This document shows positions 46,480 through 60,600 of a stretch of DNA of 64,000 nucleotides, one piece after another (positions within the stretch are counted from its first letter, which is position 1; the number at the start of each line of letters is the position of its first letter). Source of the stretch: Homalodisca vitripennis (taxonomy: Eukaryota; Arthropoda; Insecta; Hemiptera; Cicadellidae); NCBI RefSeq assembly GCF_021130785.1, contig NW_025776792.1:67181-131180 (forward strand), written 5' to 3'. The notes beneath the pieces were generated by a model that was not told where the DNA came from, did not search any database, and saw only the letters and a program-made list of their open reading frames with translations. Position numbers and translations under genes: made by a program.

Positions 46480-46985
46480 CTTGAACAGACTATACTCAAA
46501 TCAAAAGGAATTACTGTTTGGGCAGCTGTCAGTTGTAACTGGGTGCTATCTTAAGACATTTCAGATAATAATGACTGTGAATAGGTATGAACAGGTTTTA
46601 CATGAACAAGAAACCTCATTTTATGGTTCCAGAAATGGATCAAGCAATCTTCCAACAAGATTGTGCTCCTCCTCATTTAGGAAATCCTGTCAAGTAATTA
46701 CTAAATGACAACCTACATGGCCGTTGGATTGGTTGTGAAAGTGATTTTTTAGATTGGCCACCCCAAATTTAACTGTGTGATTTCTTTATATGGGGTTACA
46801 TAAAGGAACAAGTTTATATTCGTAGCTTCTTCAATAATGATGAGGAATTTTTTTAAATAAATTGAAGAGGAACTTCTCCGAACACCGCAGAATTTCTTTG
46901 TAAGAGCTTACAATTCATTTGTTAAGCGGTTATTAGTGTGTCACTGGGGATGGATTTACATTTTGAATAATTGTGGACTGTAATT
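46480..46985 (+). pseudogene. Mariner-like transposase relic, DD41D (rosa-like) spacing
   Basis: C-terminal half of a transposase in broken frames: KGITVWAAVSCNWV, then MDQAIFQQDCAPPHLGNPVK (second catalytic Asp), GRWIGCESDFLDWPPQ and LTVCDFFIWGYIKEQVYIRS (third Asp). About 41 residues separate the last two Asp, as in the DD41D/rosa type of mariner-like elements. The fragment lacks the N-terminus and TIRs. Confidence 0.6.
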
Positions 46986-47504
46986 GTAGGTTTTTTAATA
47001 GGCTATGTTCCAATTTTCTGATTGAAATATTTTATTTCTCTAGAATATGATAATAAATAATTTTACAAAACCAAAAATACTACTGTTTTTAAAGTATAGG
47101 TTTTCAAAATAACACCATTTTGTTTCAACAATTGCTAGAGAACTGAAACTTTCACACAATATTTAAAAAAACCTATATAATGAATTATGTAGAGTTTGAT
47201 AATGTTCGGTGCATAAATGGGCAAGTAATATAAAATCAAACATTTAAACCTCTTTGTGGAACATCTGGTATATGCAAGGTGTAACAAAAAGGTTGGGCTG
47301 TATATGCATTTTCATATTCTATGTGTGATGCTAAGCTAAAAATGAAGAATAATGTTTTCCAATTTCCACTTTGTTTAGCAACTATACGTAATTTTTTTTT
47401 AAATTAAAACCATTTTATCTGTGTTGTTATTTTTACAAAACTTAGTAAAAGGATCCATGTCAGAAGCTATTATATTAGAAAAAGAAATTTTAAATAAATT
47501 TTAG

Positions 47505-50434
47505 CCCTTTCAGTGCCAACGTCCGACTACATGGACGTACATAAAACGTGCAAGAAGAGCCAGCGTCCGACTACACGGACGTACATAAAATGTGCAAGAA
47601 GAGCCAGCGTCCGACTACACGGACGTGTTTTTAAAATATTCGTAAAAAATACAACAAATATCTAAACAATCCTAATTTTGTTATAATTGTATTTATAAAG
47701 ATATAAACTAATAAAAAACATTCAGTTGAATGTATTTCCATTACATTAGTGTTATAAATAAAACAAAATACAAGTGGCTGTGGACGTCGCTAGTCTGAGT
47801 CAGCTGTCATCTGTTGTTTACTAACCAACTACGCAGTTTCGCCGATTGCGCCGAGCTAACTTGTTGTTGTTTCGTTTATTGTTGTAAAATGTTTACAAAA
47901 TGAAGCGTAGTGCATCACCTCTTAGTGAAAACACTTTACGGAGAGTGTTAGAAGACGATAGTGATGTTGTGAGTGATAGTGAAACGGAGAGTGAAGAGTC
48001 TTCTAGTTTAGGTTATGAGAACACAGACAGTGACCCGGATTATCACTCTGAGTTGCCTTCAACTTCAAATACTAGTAGGCCTAGATCTAGATAACTTGTT
48101 ATTTAGAGCAAATGTTCATAATGATCTTTCGTCATCTGAGGATGATGCCCCAGACATAGGACTTGACTTTGAAAGTCCCCCTAGACCTAGGCCTAACCTA
48201 CAAACAAGGCCAAGAGGTCGACCAAGTAATGTAGGCCTATATCAATTGTCTGAAACCTCCTCTTCAGATTCTGAGGATGGTATGGGATGGGATGAGGTGG
48301 AAATGGATGGGCATATTGGTTTTTGCCATCAGTTTTCATTTGATGAGCTAACGGGTCCAAAACATGCTCCTCCTCGTAACTCCTCCCCGTCAAATTATTT
48401 CAAACTTTTTTTACAACAGCCCTCCTAGAAACATTTGTAAAATATACCAATAAGTATGCCACAGAATATATAAATAAAAGTCAATTGAAACCACACAGCC
48501 GGGCAAACTCCTGGAAACCTGTGTCTCTCCTAGAGATGCAGGCCTTTTTAGCAGTGCTAATAAATATGGGTATAAAAAAAACAGCCAACTATTTACAGCT
48601 ACTGGTGGACCAGTTCTAGTCAATTCATTCCCTCGTTCCCAAGAATGTTTACCAGGAATAGATTTCAAGCAATATTGAGATTTTTGCATATGGTCGACAC
48701 AGTTCCGCTTGCAAAACCAGGTGAGCCAGATTATGATGCGTGCGCTCGGTTCAAACCACTGATTGACCATGTAAATAGTGTTTTTAAATTTCATTTTTCC
48801 CCCGGTCAGAACCTTGCTATTGACGAGAGTATTATAAGTTCCAAATCGCACAGTCAGCTGAGGCAGTACTTACCAAAGAAGCGACATCGGTGGGGAATAA
48901 AGCTTTGGATGCTATGTGACTCGGTCACCCACTACTGCTTGAATTTCTTTGTCTATAAAGGGGCGAATGGCAGTGACAAAGATGAAATTAAATCTAATGG
49001 ATTGGGCTATTTTGTTGTGAAAAGGCTTTTGGAGATGGCTGGCCTATTAAATAAAGGCTATCACATTTTCTGTGATAATTTCTTTACTTCTCTAAAGCTT
49101 GCTAAATATCTTTACAGTAAATGTACATTTTTGACGGGTACCATGCGTATAAACCGCAAAGGGCTTCCTGATTCAGTAAAACCTAAGTTCAAAGTGGGAG
49201 AAAAGAAGTACTTCAAAAAAAATGAGATGACTTTATTAGCATTCAGAGAGCAGTCCCAGACAAAAAAGTATTAGTTTTAACTACAGATGGCACAGTTGAA
49301 GATGAAAAAAGGAGCAAAAAATTTGGAAATGACATCAAAATTACTAATAAGCCAAAAGTCATAAGGAGATATAATGATTTTATGATTTTATGGGAGGGGT
49401 TGATGGAGGGGACCAAATGTTAAATTCATACCTCGATGAGAGGAAAGCATTCCGGTTTTGGAGGAAAGTTACTTTTAATATCTTTGGGCGCATGGTACTC
49501 AATTCTTATATAATTTATAAGAAAAATACTGACAAACCCCTTCCTAGGCTAGAGTACACTGTGGCACTAGTAGAAGAACTTTCCACTGAATGGCTGGTCC
49601 TCCAAGAAAGGAGGCCTATGTTGTATACTTCACCTTGAAACAGCAGGGAGGGTAATGCGGCTAATAACGGCAGTGGTGATCCCGATTGGACAATGTTCTT
49701 GAACAAATTGGCAAATAAAAAAGAACTTAATTGCTCTGTCTGTAGTAAGAAAAGTACTCAGGCTGGAGGAAAAAGGAAAAAGGCTACATTTGCTTGCAAA
49801 ACATGCAAAAGGGGACTCCACCCATATTGTTTACCATTTCATAAGTGTTAATTTTTTTCTCATTCAAATAAAAAAAAACTTTTAAGTAGGCTACAAGTGT
49901 TTATTAATTGTGTAATTTTAAACTTGAAATAGGCTATTTTTTCTCAATATTTACCTAATACATAATTTTATAAAGTGAAAAACAGTGTTAAGCAAGATGT
50001 GCGAAAAATCCAAATACGCATTATTTTTGAAAAACAATGATAAAACCTTTATTTTTGAAGATAGATATAAAATTTTTTTGTGTATGTGTTCAAAAGTATG
50101 TGGAGGTTCAATCACATACTCAAAATTTATGGGAACAAGGATTTTTTTACTGGCCTTATATTTACACCAAACTGAAAAATTCATCATAAAATTTTATGTA
50201 AGTAAAAGTTTTTTTGGTTTTATATTTTTAATGCATGTTGTAGTAAATTTATTTTTCAGTATTAATTTAAAGCACATTGTATAGAGCAAAACCAAATAAA
50301 AAGTAACAATTTTCATCCATAAATAACTGCTGAAACATTGGCAATTATAGCCTGGCTCTTCTTGCATGAGCATATGGCACTATGCCTGGCATTTCTTGCA
50401 CGCGCACTAGGGAGAATGTCTGGCACTGAAAGGA
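47505..50434 (+). mobile_element. piggyBac element with TIRs
   Basis: Left end CCCTTTCAGTGCCA (47505) preceded by TTAG; right end, inverted, TCCTTTCAGTGCCA followed by an intact TTAA (50435-50438). The target duplication is TTAA with one copy mutated. Left subterminal DNA has three tandem ~46-bp units, each with a CGTCCG...CGGACG palindrome and GTGCAAGAAGAGCCAG; the right end has diverged inverted copies. It is nested in the TIR element at 47278-50928. Confidence 0.85.
47900..49851 (+). pseudogene. piggyBac transposase (PGBD-like), multiply frameshifted
   Basis: Cut-and-paste transposase that inserts at TTAA. The ATG at 47900 starts MKRSASPLSENTLRRVLEDD with an acidic N-terminal region. Breaks occur near 48092, 48405 (T run), 48580 (A run) and 49265. 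The catalytic core is readable: NLAIDESIISSKSHSQLRQY (first Asp), NKGYHIFCDNFFTSLKLAKY (second Asp) and MGGVDGGDQMLNSYLDERKA (third Asp). A 10-bp tandem duplication of ATGATTTT-type sequence at about 49375-49392 breaks the frame before the third Asp. The C-terminal Cys-rich domain (NCSVCSKKS, FACKTCKRGLHPYCLPFHKC) is present to 49851. All domains remain, but at least five lesions make it inactive. Confidence 0.87.
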
Positions 50435-50939
50435 TTAATATTTTTTAAATAGCGGCCATTTTATTTTTGTTTTATGAAATAACTAATTAACCATTGTTTT
50501 TATCAAAATGTTATGCCACAAAAAAGTTTTTAAATAACATTTTCTTTCCAAGTATATACCTCATTTATAAAAATCAGGTAGGAAATAACTATTTTATGGA
50601 AGGTTTGAATTACACATGCAAACTAAATAGCCCATAATTTGGCAGTATTTGAACAGCTGTTATTTAAAATCAGCTGTTACTGTAATTCAAATGCAACAGT
50701 AAAGTTGACTATTGCACTTATAACATCTAATAAATGTAACCAAAACTAAATTAAAACGTTTGTAAGATCAGTTTCCAATTGTCATAATGATAAAATTATT
50801 TTAATAAAAAAAAACAAAATGGCGTATAGCTGCTAGCTAAAAGAAGTGGAAATTGGAAAAATATTATTCCTCTATTTTAGCTTAGAATTACACAAGAGTC
50901 TGAAAAAGCCCAACCTTTTTGTTACACCCCTTATACTGT

Positions 50940-51120
50940 ATATATATTTCAAAATTTCAATCAAGATTTAATAAAAAAAATACTTGCTCTGTCGGGATTT
51001 GACTGTTTCTGTCACATATGTATTTAAATAACCAAACTAACATATTATCAGAAAATCAAATTCTTGTCAATCGCCTGATTTAATTTCTGTATTGAATCAC
51101 ACACACACAAAAGAAAAAAA
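50940..51120. other. Intergenic spacer
   Basis: Short AT-rich stretch between the TIR element and the cathepsin B 3' UTR; no feature seen. Confidence 0.5.
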
Positions 51121-51300
51121 ATATTTATACATATATTCAAAATATTTATTTATTGAAACATAACACATGAACTTCATAGCAAAAATATATAATCCAGTAG
51201 TAACATAAACAAATATCAACTATCAGAAAGATATTTTGTTCTTCGATTTGAGTATACAGGTATGAGAATTATTATTTTTTATACCACAGTCAAATATATA

Positions 51301-51301
<1 letters not shown>

Positions 51302-51347
<46 letters not shown>
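51302..51347. repeat. (TA)n tract in the cathepsin B 3' UTR
   Basis: Pure TA repeat between the stop codon (51434) and a minus-strand AATAAA near 51150. Confidence 0.9.
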
Positions 51348-51350
<3 letters not shown>

Positions 51351-51433
51351 AAACAATGATGGCACTTTTTTCATAAACAAATTATGAACGTTAAAAAGAC
51401 ATAATATTGAGCAGACACTAATTGTCATGTAGA

Positions 51434-51636
51434 TTACTTTGGGATGCCAGCATTGATCTCACTCTCGATGCCGCACTCATCGGAACCTCGGAGGATTTTG
51501 AAATATCCATGATCACCCCAGTCAGAGTTCCAGGAGTTTGCTACTAGCCAATAAGGAGTGCCATCCTCCACCCCCCACCCTAAGATACGGATGGCATGTC
51601 CTCCCAACATCTTGCCTGCCACATGCTTGTACACAC
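51434..51636 (-). CDS. Cathepsin B last exon
   Basis: Acceptor TTTGCAG before 51636. Enters with one base of a Gly codon already used and encodes VYKHVAGKM through catalytic His and Asn to GIPK and a TAA stop at 51436-51434. Confidence 0.9.
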
Positions 51637-54600
51637 CTGCAAACAATTTTTTCATTGACTTTAAATGAAACAATCCTCCTTGAATCTGTACATCATAATG
51701 TTTGAAGAGGACAGTCTGCTTTAATATAGTCTATAGATATACACTCAGGGAACAATAAAAGAACATTTAAATTTTTTGTTTTAATAGGTGATTGAATTCA
51801 ACAATTTTTTTAGCCATGCTCTTGGCACTCTTATATATTTGTGTAGAGATAATATATTTTTAAATTTTCAAATTTCGATACATTACTAATTTATGCCTAA
51901 TATGAATTTTTGATGGTGGGCCCTCATCCAAAGCACAATTTTCTACTTGAGTGTTCTGTTTTAACAGTTTGTGTTCTTGAAATTAATAGTGCTTTTAAGT
52001 TTTTATAAATACTTTTTCTTAAGTATAGATTTTGTATCCTAATAGTGCAATGCAACAGTCAGTTTTTTAATGAATATACTTATTTTTAGTGAATTTTAAC
52101 CATTTTTATTTGCCTTCTGTTATTGTTATTGTGTCAACATGGCGGATACTGTCCCCGGACTTCACCTTTCTCCTCCGCTTCAAGCTCTCAAGTGGGAGGA
52201 ATCTGTCCCATTTTCATCTGCTTCTCGGCCAGAGAGTGTTGCGTTATAAGTAATAAGTTCTTTATCAAATTATTTATAGAATTGCAGAATATTTAAAATG
52301 ATTCATTAACATCCAAACAGCTAAATACAGATTCCCAATCCAAGTTAATGAAGTTGTTTGTTAATAAATTCTGGCCTAAGTGGTCATGTGTATCAGTTAT
52401 GTCAATAGCTAAGAGCTATTTTAACTTAGTAATTTGAAAATAAACTATTTATCCCACCTGCTTTGTACTGTACAAAATCTTCATAGACTGAGAAAGCTCC
52501 TTCTACTGGTCCATTCTTCATGATCTCTATCTGAATCTGTTTCTCCTCGCCATCTACACTGTAAGCGCTCTTCCCTACAAGGGCAAATTAGAACAGAATC
52601 ATTTCATATACTGCAAGAGGCAATTGTTAATTGAAATGAAAGAAATTATAGTTGTATTTTTATCATTTCTAGGATATCACAGTATCATATACTAACAAGA
52701 TATACCTAAATTAAAGGATAATTGTGAAAACATAGTTCGGGTTAATCAAAGCAAAATGTAAGCAAGGATCTAAATGACAGTAAACTCTCTTACTGAGCTT
52801 GAACGTTTTAGAAACCCATAACATATTTTAAACAGTACTGACGTATAACTATGAGAGTAAATCCTCACCAAAGTGTTTGTCCTTATTGTAGTCCACACTG
52901 TATGAGTGTTGGCATCGTTTCTCACACTTAGGTGTCTTGCCACCCTCAGCACAAGGAGGTCTAGTGCCGTTCACATGGTGCTCACAAGGCGCAATTTCAT
53001 ATGGCGCACAACCCTGTGTGGAAAATTTCCGTTAACTTTACGCTATCAATATTAAACAATGCTAGTAAACCTTCTGGCAAAGTGGATTAATAAATAATGA
53101 GAATAATATACAGGGTGGCTGGTCATCAGTGTTACAAAAATTTTTGGGTGAAATTACAAAGTAAATGATGTGTAATGATACATGTAAGAGGTTCCAAGTC
53201 AAAAAATTGGCTTCAAAAAGAATTATCTAAATTTTTTCTAAAATAACCATGTTTTTAAACATATTACAGCAATTTCTCAACTACCTGTAAACGGATTTGA
53301 GTAAATGACCTAATTTTCGTATTCTACATTACATTTTGAATAGGAATAAGTGAAAATTTTAAAGGATCAATAATAAAAACTCCATTGTTAATAGTTCCAA
53401 AGTTTAAAATTTAAATATCTGTTAAAAATAAAAAAACATTGGTCTATTGTATTTTTCTACACCCTGTATACAAGAAGGTAGCTAAATATTTTAAAAACTG
53501 CGCCATTTTATAAGCTTTCCAACCATACACTACACTATTGAGGTTTAGATCTGCATATGTTCGTTTCAGTGGTTTGAATACAAGAAAACACAGGGAACTT
53601 AAAAACTGTTCAAACTATAACTAAAACAAAAGTTTCACTGAATACATGCTTACTATTGTACATGCATCATTACACTTCATTTACTTTGTAATTTCACCCA
53701 AAAATTTTTGTGACACTGATGACCAGCCACCCTGTATAACATAAAAGTTCCAACTATGATATTAAATTAGTTTTAGAATAATGGAAACTACGGTATTTCA
53801 GTATTGTGTAAATGCTACACGAGGCTCTAGACTCGATTTCGTGTAAAATATTATAAATAAGCATGGATTGTATATTTATTATTATTGTATATTGTATATA
53901 AGAATAGCTTGGATACCTATTATTTTTATTTTCATACATTCACAAGCAAGCAAGAAAACTTTCTAAGGCCTACATAGTACATAAGTATTGAATGTAACTA
54001 ATAATAAACATGAATATTCCAATATACATTGTTATATTTTGTGCAACTACCTTTTAAAATCAAAGATTCCATCTTGACGTGACTCCTAAAATAAAATATA
54101 TAGAAGTTGCCAGAAGATAAAATATCTAATTTCCAAAGACCTCGCTAAATACAGTACAGCCTCAATTTTTAATATTACACAGGTTCTGAAGTGATCCAGA
54201 TAAATGAAAATCTGGCTGAACTGGAAATAAATCACAATAGATAACAGACAATGAAGAAATTATTTGTTACAAATAAAGAGAGTCACTTTCATGATTGTTT
54301 AACTAAGATTAGTTACAGAAAATAAATAAAATGCTGTTTACTGTTTCATAAAATACTCATTCTCTTTTGATTAACTATTGTTCATTGAGTTCGAACTGTG
54401 ATGAGACAGGTAAGTTTTACCCTATTGATGACGAGTAGTTTCAGTAGAAATAAATAAATGAATAAATGAATTTATTTCCAATTAGTAACAACAAATATAA
54501 AAATACATATACATTGTTTGGAAATTAACTGGCCACTGTATCAAGTTATGTGACCAGTTTTGAAAGAAAAAATATTTTAGAAACATATAAAATACAATGA

Positions 54601-57600
54601 GTCTAGCATGTACTTAAATAAAAAAAAAAACAATCGCCACCTCTGCAGTGTTTACATATCTAAAATTAAATTTTATGGAAGTATACAAAATAAACTTAAA
54701 CTTTACAAACATAATTCCTTTAGACGTGTATTATAAAACAAACAGGAGAAGCAAAAAAGAAAAAAACAAATAAGAAAAAAAACAAAACAGCAAATTATTT
54801 CATATTACATTAACGTTAAGATAACCTATGTCTTGTTGCATTGAAAGCCAAGTAATTGATTTTTTACAAAAAGTTTTTAAATTAGCTGCATTTTTTTATA
54901 TCAAGTGGAAGAAAATTAAAATATTTCGGACCTAAATAAGTAATTGAATGTTTAAAAATGGTTTTGTTCACTTTTGGTAGTCTGTAATTTCTGTTATGTG
55001 CGAATCTTGTTGCGTAATATAAATTATTGGGTACCTAAGTTACCACTTCTGACAAAAAACAATCTTAATACTTTAAAAATGAATAGATGCTGAATAGGCA
55101 AAATCTTTAATTGGCTATAAAGAGGAAAAGAGCTTTCTCTCTTTGCCTTCTTTAAAATTATCCTTAAGAAATAGTTTTGTGTTGTTCTTAATCTGTTTAT
55201 TAAAAAGTTATAAGTTCCACCCCAACACAATATGCCATACTGTAATCTGGAATTAATTAGTGCAAAATAAAGAGATCTTAACAATTCAATGCTACAAAAA
55301 TTTCTTAAAAAATAAAACTTTCTAATAGTAGATGTAATTTTCTTATGTAGAATGGAAATATGTTCTTCAAAAGTAAATTTTTTATCCAATGTAATTCCTA
55401 AATATTTGAAAGTGTTTACTTTTTCTAATGGTTGGCAATTACAAAGAATCATGTTGCAAGATGCAGAATGGAATTTTACAGGAACTGGCAATTCAAAATT
55501 TTGAAAACTGAAATTTAAAAATTTAGATTTGTTTACATTAACTTGCATTTTGTTTATGAGGCACCATTTACGTAATAATAATAGGTCACTATTTATTTGT
55601 TCGCTAATAGTTAATTCATTCTCATGTGAGTAAAAAAATGGCTATATCATCCGCAAAAGCTGTAATTTTCCCGTTAAAATTCAATGTTAACAAATCATTT
55701 ATAAATATTAAAAATAAGACAGCAGATATCACCGATCCCTGCGGAACCCCAGATTCAACCGTTCTAGTTGAGCTGAAGGTATTTTGAATCTTTACTTGTT
55801 GTTTTCTATTTGTAATGAGAGTCCTAAACCAACTCCAAGCAATACCTCTAATTCCTGCATATTCTAACTTGTTTAATAGAATTTCGTGGTCAACCAAATC
55901 AAATGCTTTCTTGAAATCTATAAAAAGTCCTGTACATTTTAATCTGGAATTCAAACTGCTATAAATGTTTTCTGTTATGTAAGTTAAAGCGTCTTCTGTA
56001 GATTTTCCTTTTACGAAACCAAATTGTCGTTTACTAAAAAAATTCAAATTGTCTAAATTCTACTCACTATGAGAGGAACTGCAATTTATACTTTGGTTCA
56101 TACATTCGGTAGGGTAAAACTATTGTTGTGAATCCCACATAGTGAGCCCCAACATCCCGTGAGCAGAGGCTGAAAATAATGTTTTTATGCTGTGAAGGAC
56201 CATCACAGGAGCCATAAGTGGACTGTTAGATCAAATGTGATCTTATTCATTGTAACAGATCAATATAGTTTAAATTTAAATTTCAAATAGTTCGTGGCAA
56301 GATTGTTAAACGGAAGTTGTTGTTTAAAGCAACTAATTATTACTTGTAAGACTAAAAAATAATTAATAAAGAAAAAGATAAGTCAACTTTATATTGGAAT
56401 CAATTCGAGTTATTTAATTGTGATAATCACTAAAGAAATTTAAAATCTATTGACGATATTAATGAACATTAAGGTAAAACTTATTAATATGGACTGGAGG
56501 CTTCCGGTGTGTTGACCGGCAGCTGTAGCGGGTTGTCTTCCTGCTTCTTACCTGGTCGGTTAAAGAGAAAAGACATGTATTGGGGGTCCTCATGCTAGAG
56601 AGCACATATTTTTATAAAATTTAATTATGATTAAATTTATGAAGTGCTAATTGGAAACCATATAATACAGTGTGATTAAAATTTGAATATACTTGATTTT
56701 AATCATTACGTTGTGAAAGAACAAGGGTTACACGGATAATCAGAGTCACATGTTCAAGTAAATTAAATTGGTCAATGGATTACGTTGAAATACATCAAAT
56801 AAATTTATATAAGTGAAATACACAGAAATTTATTATCCTAGAAATCATCTAAGTAGTGAGTACCATATTGTTATTGACTGAGCTAGACCTTCATTGCAAT
56901 CACTTCACAATCAAGTTATCTGCTCATCACGTATAAAATTGTACACAAAATCCACACAATTATATGCAGTCAACATAAACTATTAACTAAATTCAATGAC
57001 ATTAGATTTTCAACATATACAGTGACCACTTTACCAGTTAACATAACCTCATTTTGAATACCCGGAACTACATCACAAGACAACTTGAGGCAAATAATCA
57101 ACATAATTCTACAGCTTCATCTTAACCTATATCGGACATCCCTCTAATTATCACCACATTAGGATCAACCATATTTGGAACCACGACATACTCTATGGCA
57201 AACAACGCATGGGGCAGTTTACAACAATTATTAACCACACCCAGATGCTGGACTTCCTCGTCGTATGTAGCTTGGTGGACCCTTCAGGAAGTATTATGTC
57301 ACATTCTACATTGACAATAAATGTCCCAATAAATGTCTTACATTTGTGTTTATTCTTTAAAAATGGACTTGTCCAATCAGTAAAACCCCACCACAAAACC
57401 CTAATCATTAGCTGCATTGAAATTTAATTTTCTCAATTGCCTCAAGAATCTTTCAGCACTTAACTATGCTCAAATCATGAAAAAAGCATATTGTTTAATA
57501 CAATACATTGTTTATCCTTCCTTTAAGTTATGGCAGGTTATCAGCTTTTATCATGTCAAAGAATCAACCTTTTATATAAAAATTATGTATTTTGAAGCGT

Positions 57601-60600
57601 TTTGAATAATATTTTATTACCAATTTATTAATTAATAGTAGTTATAGCATATTTTATATACAGGATGTCCCGTAACTCTTTCAAATCTCGTACCTTTCAA
57701 TGCAGATTTCACCTTAGGGAAAAGATAAAAGTCACATGGTGCTAGGTCTGGCGAGTAAGGTGGATGTTCCAACACTGGGATGCTGTACTTGGTCAGAAAA
57801 CCGCTTGACAGATAACGCGGAATGAGCTGGCGCATTGTCTTGGTGCAAAATCCATGATTTGTCCTTCCACATTTCGGTTCGTTTTTTTCTTACTCTTTCA
57901 CGTAGTTTATTAAGTACCTCAAGATAGTAATGTTGATTAATTGTTTGACCTTCAGGAACCCAGTGAAGGTACACAATCCCACGAATGTTGAAAAAAACAA
58001 TCATCATTGCTTTTAAATTTTGACTTGCTCATTCTTGCTTTTTTGGCTCTCGGTGAAGTTGAGGTCTTCCAATGCATGGATTGGCGCTTCGTTTCCGGAT
58101 CATAAGTAAAAAACCAAAATTCATCACATGTTATTATTCTTTCCAATAAATTTGGGTCATTTTCAATGGCATTCAAAGTGTCAGTACAAACATTTTTACG
58201 AGCTGCTTGTTGATCAATCGTAAGAATTTTTGGTACCATTTTTGCACACACTTTTCGCATGTTCAAATTGTCATGTAAAATTTGCTGTACATATTCTTTA
58301 TCAATGCCTACAGATTCAGCAACTGCACGAATGCTTAATCGTCGGTCAGACCAAATCAAATTATCAACTTTTTCGACATTGTCTTCCGTTTTTGATGTTG
58401 AAGGACGACCTGGCCGCGAATCATCTTCCACGTCTTGTCGACCATCTTGAAAACGCTTAAACCATTCAAAAACACGAGTCCGTGATAAACATTCACTGAC
58501 ATACACTTCTTTTAGTAAATTATAGGTTTCGGTAACGGTTTTTTTCCAAGTTTAACGTGAAATTTAATAACAATTCGTTGCTCTATTATTACGCTAACCA
58601 TTTTTCCGGCAAAACAAAATAACAACACTTACATAAATGAAGGTTATGACACAACGATGTTGTTTACAGAAACGAGACTAACTGCATTCTGAAGAGGAAG
58701 TCTCAAACTACACAGCTGTTGGTCATTGTTGGTTGGCGCATGCGCACACTCGTTCCACTGCAGCGTCAGTCCCGTTATTTAATAGCCATACCTCATATAT
58801 ACAGCCCTCTTAACCGGCCATTACAGGACTGAACCCCCGGCCGGAAAGCGGTTTGGCCGGTTAATCTGACGAACATAACCTTAATTGGTATACTGTATAC
58901 GTACCCTACGTAATACTGTTCAAGTAAAAAAACAAATATGTATTTAATTCAAAATGTTATTTTACTGAAAACCTAATTACTTTTAATATTTTAAAAGATC
59001 AGTGGCATATAGAATACATAATAACAATAGAGTAATATTGCATTACATTGTATAAGAAAAATATAAAAGTAAAACTTACATTTTGTTTCTGAAGTATGGT
59101 AATTTTAGACACAGAAACAGAACAGTACATTAAATATCCGGTAAATACTAAAAGAAATCTGTTATTTTCTTTTGTGTTTTCTTCTCCATCGTCTTTATGA
59201 AAGCATAGTCTCTCCACTTTTTAATGAACATCACGTCTACAGCTGTCAACAGGTCTTGCGGCCAACTGAAGTGCTTTTTTCCCCTCTTCATTACTGATTT
59301 TTCTGCTTGATCATTTTCGTCTGAGTTCTCTGGAATACCTTGTTCACTTGCCTCCTCAACGACTTTTTCTACGATTTGATCGTCACTAAAAAAATCTTTT
59401 TCAAAGTCGTCGTCACCTGTCACCCATTCATTTACATTTTTATCTTCAAGATAATCATCACTAGTACTCAATTTTCTTAAGTCTTTAAGTAGAGCTGTAT
59501 TGTTTTCTTCAATTATTAAAATGGGCTGTTCATTTTCATCTTCAGCTGGGTTAGCAACGACATTTTCTGTGTCTGGCCAGGCTTTTCGCAAAGATTTAAT
59601 GAACGTTGTGCTAGGCATTTCTTCATGCACCTTTACGACCATGTGGATAAATAACATCCTTAATATTTCAGTGCTTAACAGCTGATATAAGTTTCATTCC
59701 CGAGTCCACCTTCCCCAAAATTTTTGAAAGTAGTTTGCGCCGATAACATTCTTTAAGCATTCTATGACTCCTTGATCCATAGGTTGAATGAGACTTGTGA
59801 CGTTCGCTGGAAGGAAAACCAATTTTATACCAAGTTCACATTCAAGATCGGGGGGTGTGTGCCAGAATTGTCTAAGGTTAGAATGGCCTTTTCAGGTCAC
59901 TTAAATATGTTCCTTTAAATATTTTTTTACTTTTGGAACAAACTCGTTCACGAACCAGTCTTTAAAGATGTTGGCATCCATCCATGCTGCCTTCTGGGCA
60001 CGATAAAACACAGGAAGCGATGAAACATTTACATTTTTAAACGCTAGTGGTTTCTGGGATTTCGCAATGACCAAAAGTGGGAGCTTGTGTGATCCTACAG
60101 CATTTGTGCATAAGGCGAGTGTAACCCGTTCTTTGTTAAGTTTAAATCCAGGAGCTGAACTTTCATTCCCAACAGAGAATGTTTTTTGTGGTAGACGTTT
60201 AAAGTTCAGACCATTATCGTCAACGTTGTAAACCTGTTCTGGTGAAAGATTTTCTTTGTCAATTATCTTTCCTAGTTTGATTACAAACTCGTTTGCTGCA
60301 ACGATGTCTGCGGACATTTTTTTCCCCATAAATGTTTACAAAATTTACTCCATGTCGCTTCTTCCATCTTCCTAACCATCCATCACTGGCTGAAAACTCT
60401 GCATTATTTTGTTTTTCTAGTTTCGAATGAAAAAACATAGCCTTTTATTGTAAAAGTGGTCCAGTTATAGGAGTTCCTCTTTGCCGCTCCTGCATAAACC
60501 AAAGCCATAACGCGTCGTCAACCATCTCATGTTTTGGTTTTTTAATGTTCATCGATTTGTTTCGACACTAGTGCACTAGTCCAATTACATCGCCAATCAT

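Larger units (their letters stand above)
47278..50928. mobile_element. TIR element (host of the nested piggyBac)
   Basis: The 47278 end (GGTGTAACAAAAAGGTTGGG) and the 50928 end are inverted, and similarity continues inward for about 150 bp (shared blocks AAGCTAAAA, CCAATTTCCACTT, AGCAACTATACG/AGCAGCTATACG). The piggyBac at 47505-50434 lies between them, so this was a short MITE-like element before the piggyBac entered. No coding content of its own. Confidence 0.65.

Noticed and set aside
52140..52250. 36-codon plus-strand ORF in a cathepsin B intron
   Set aside because: Too short, no recognisable motif, and antisense to the host gene. Noted only as a GC-richer patch.
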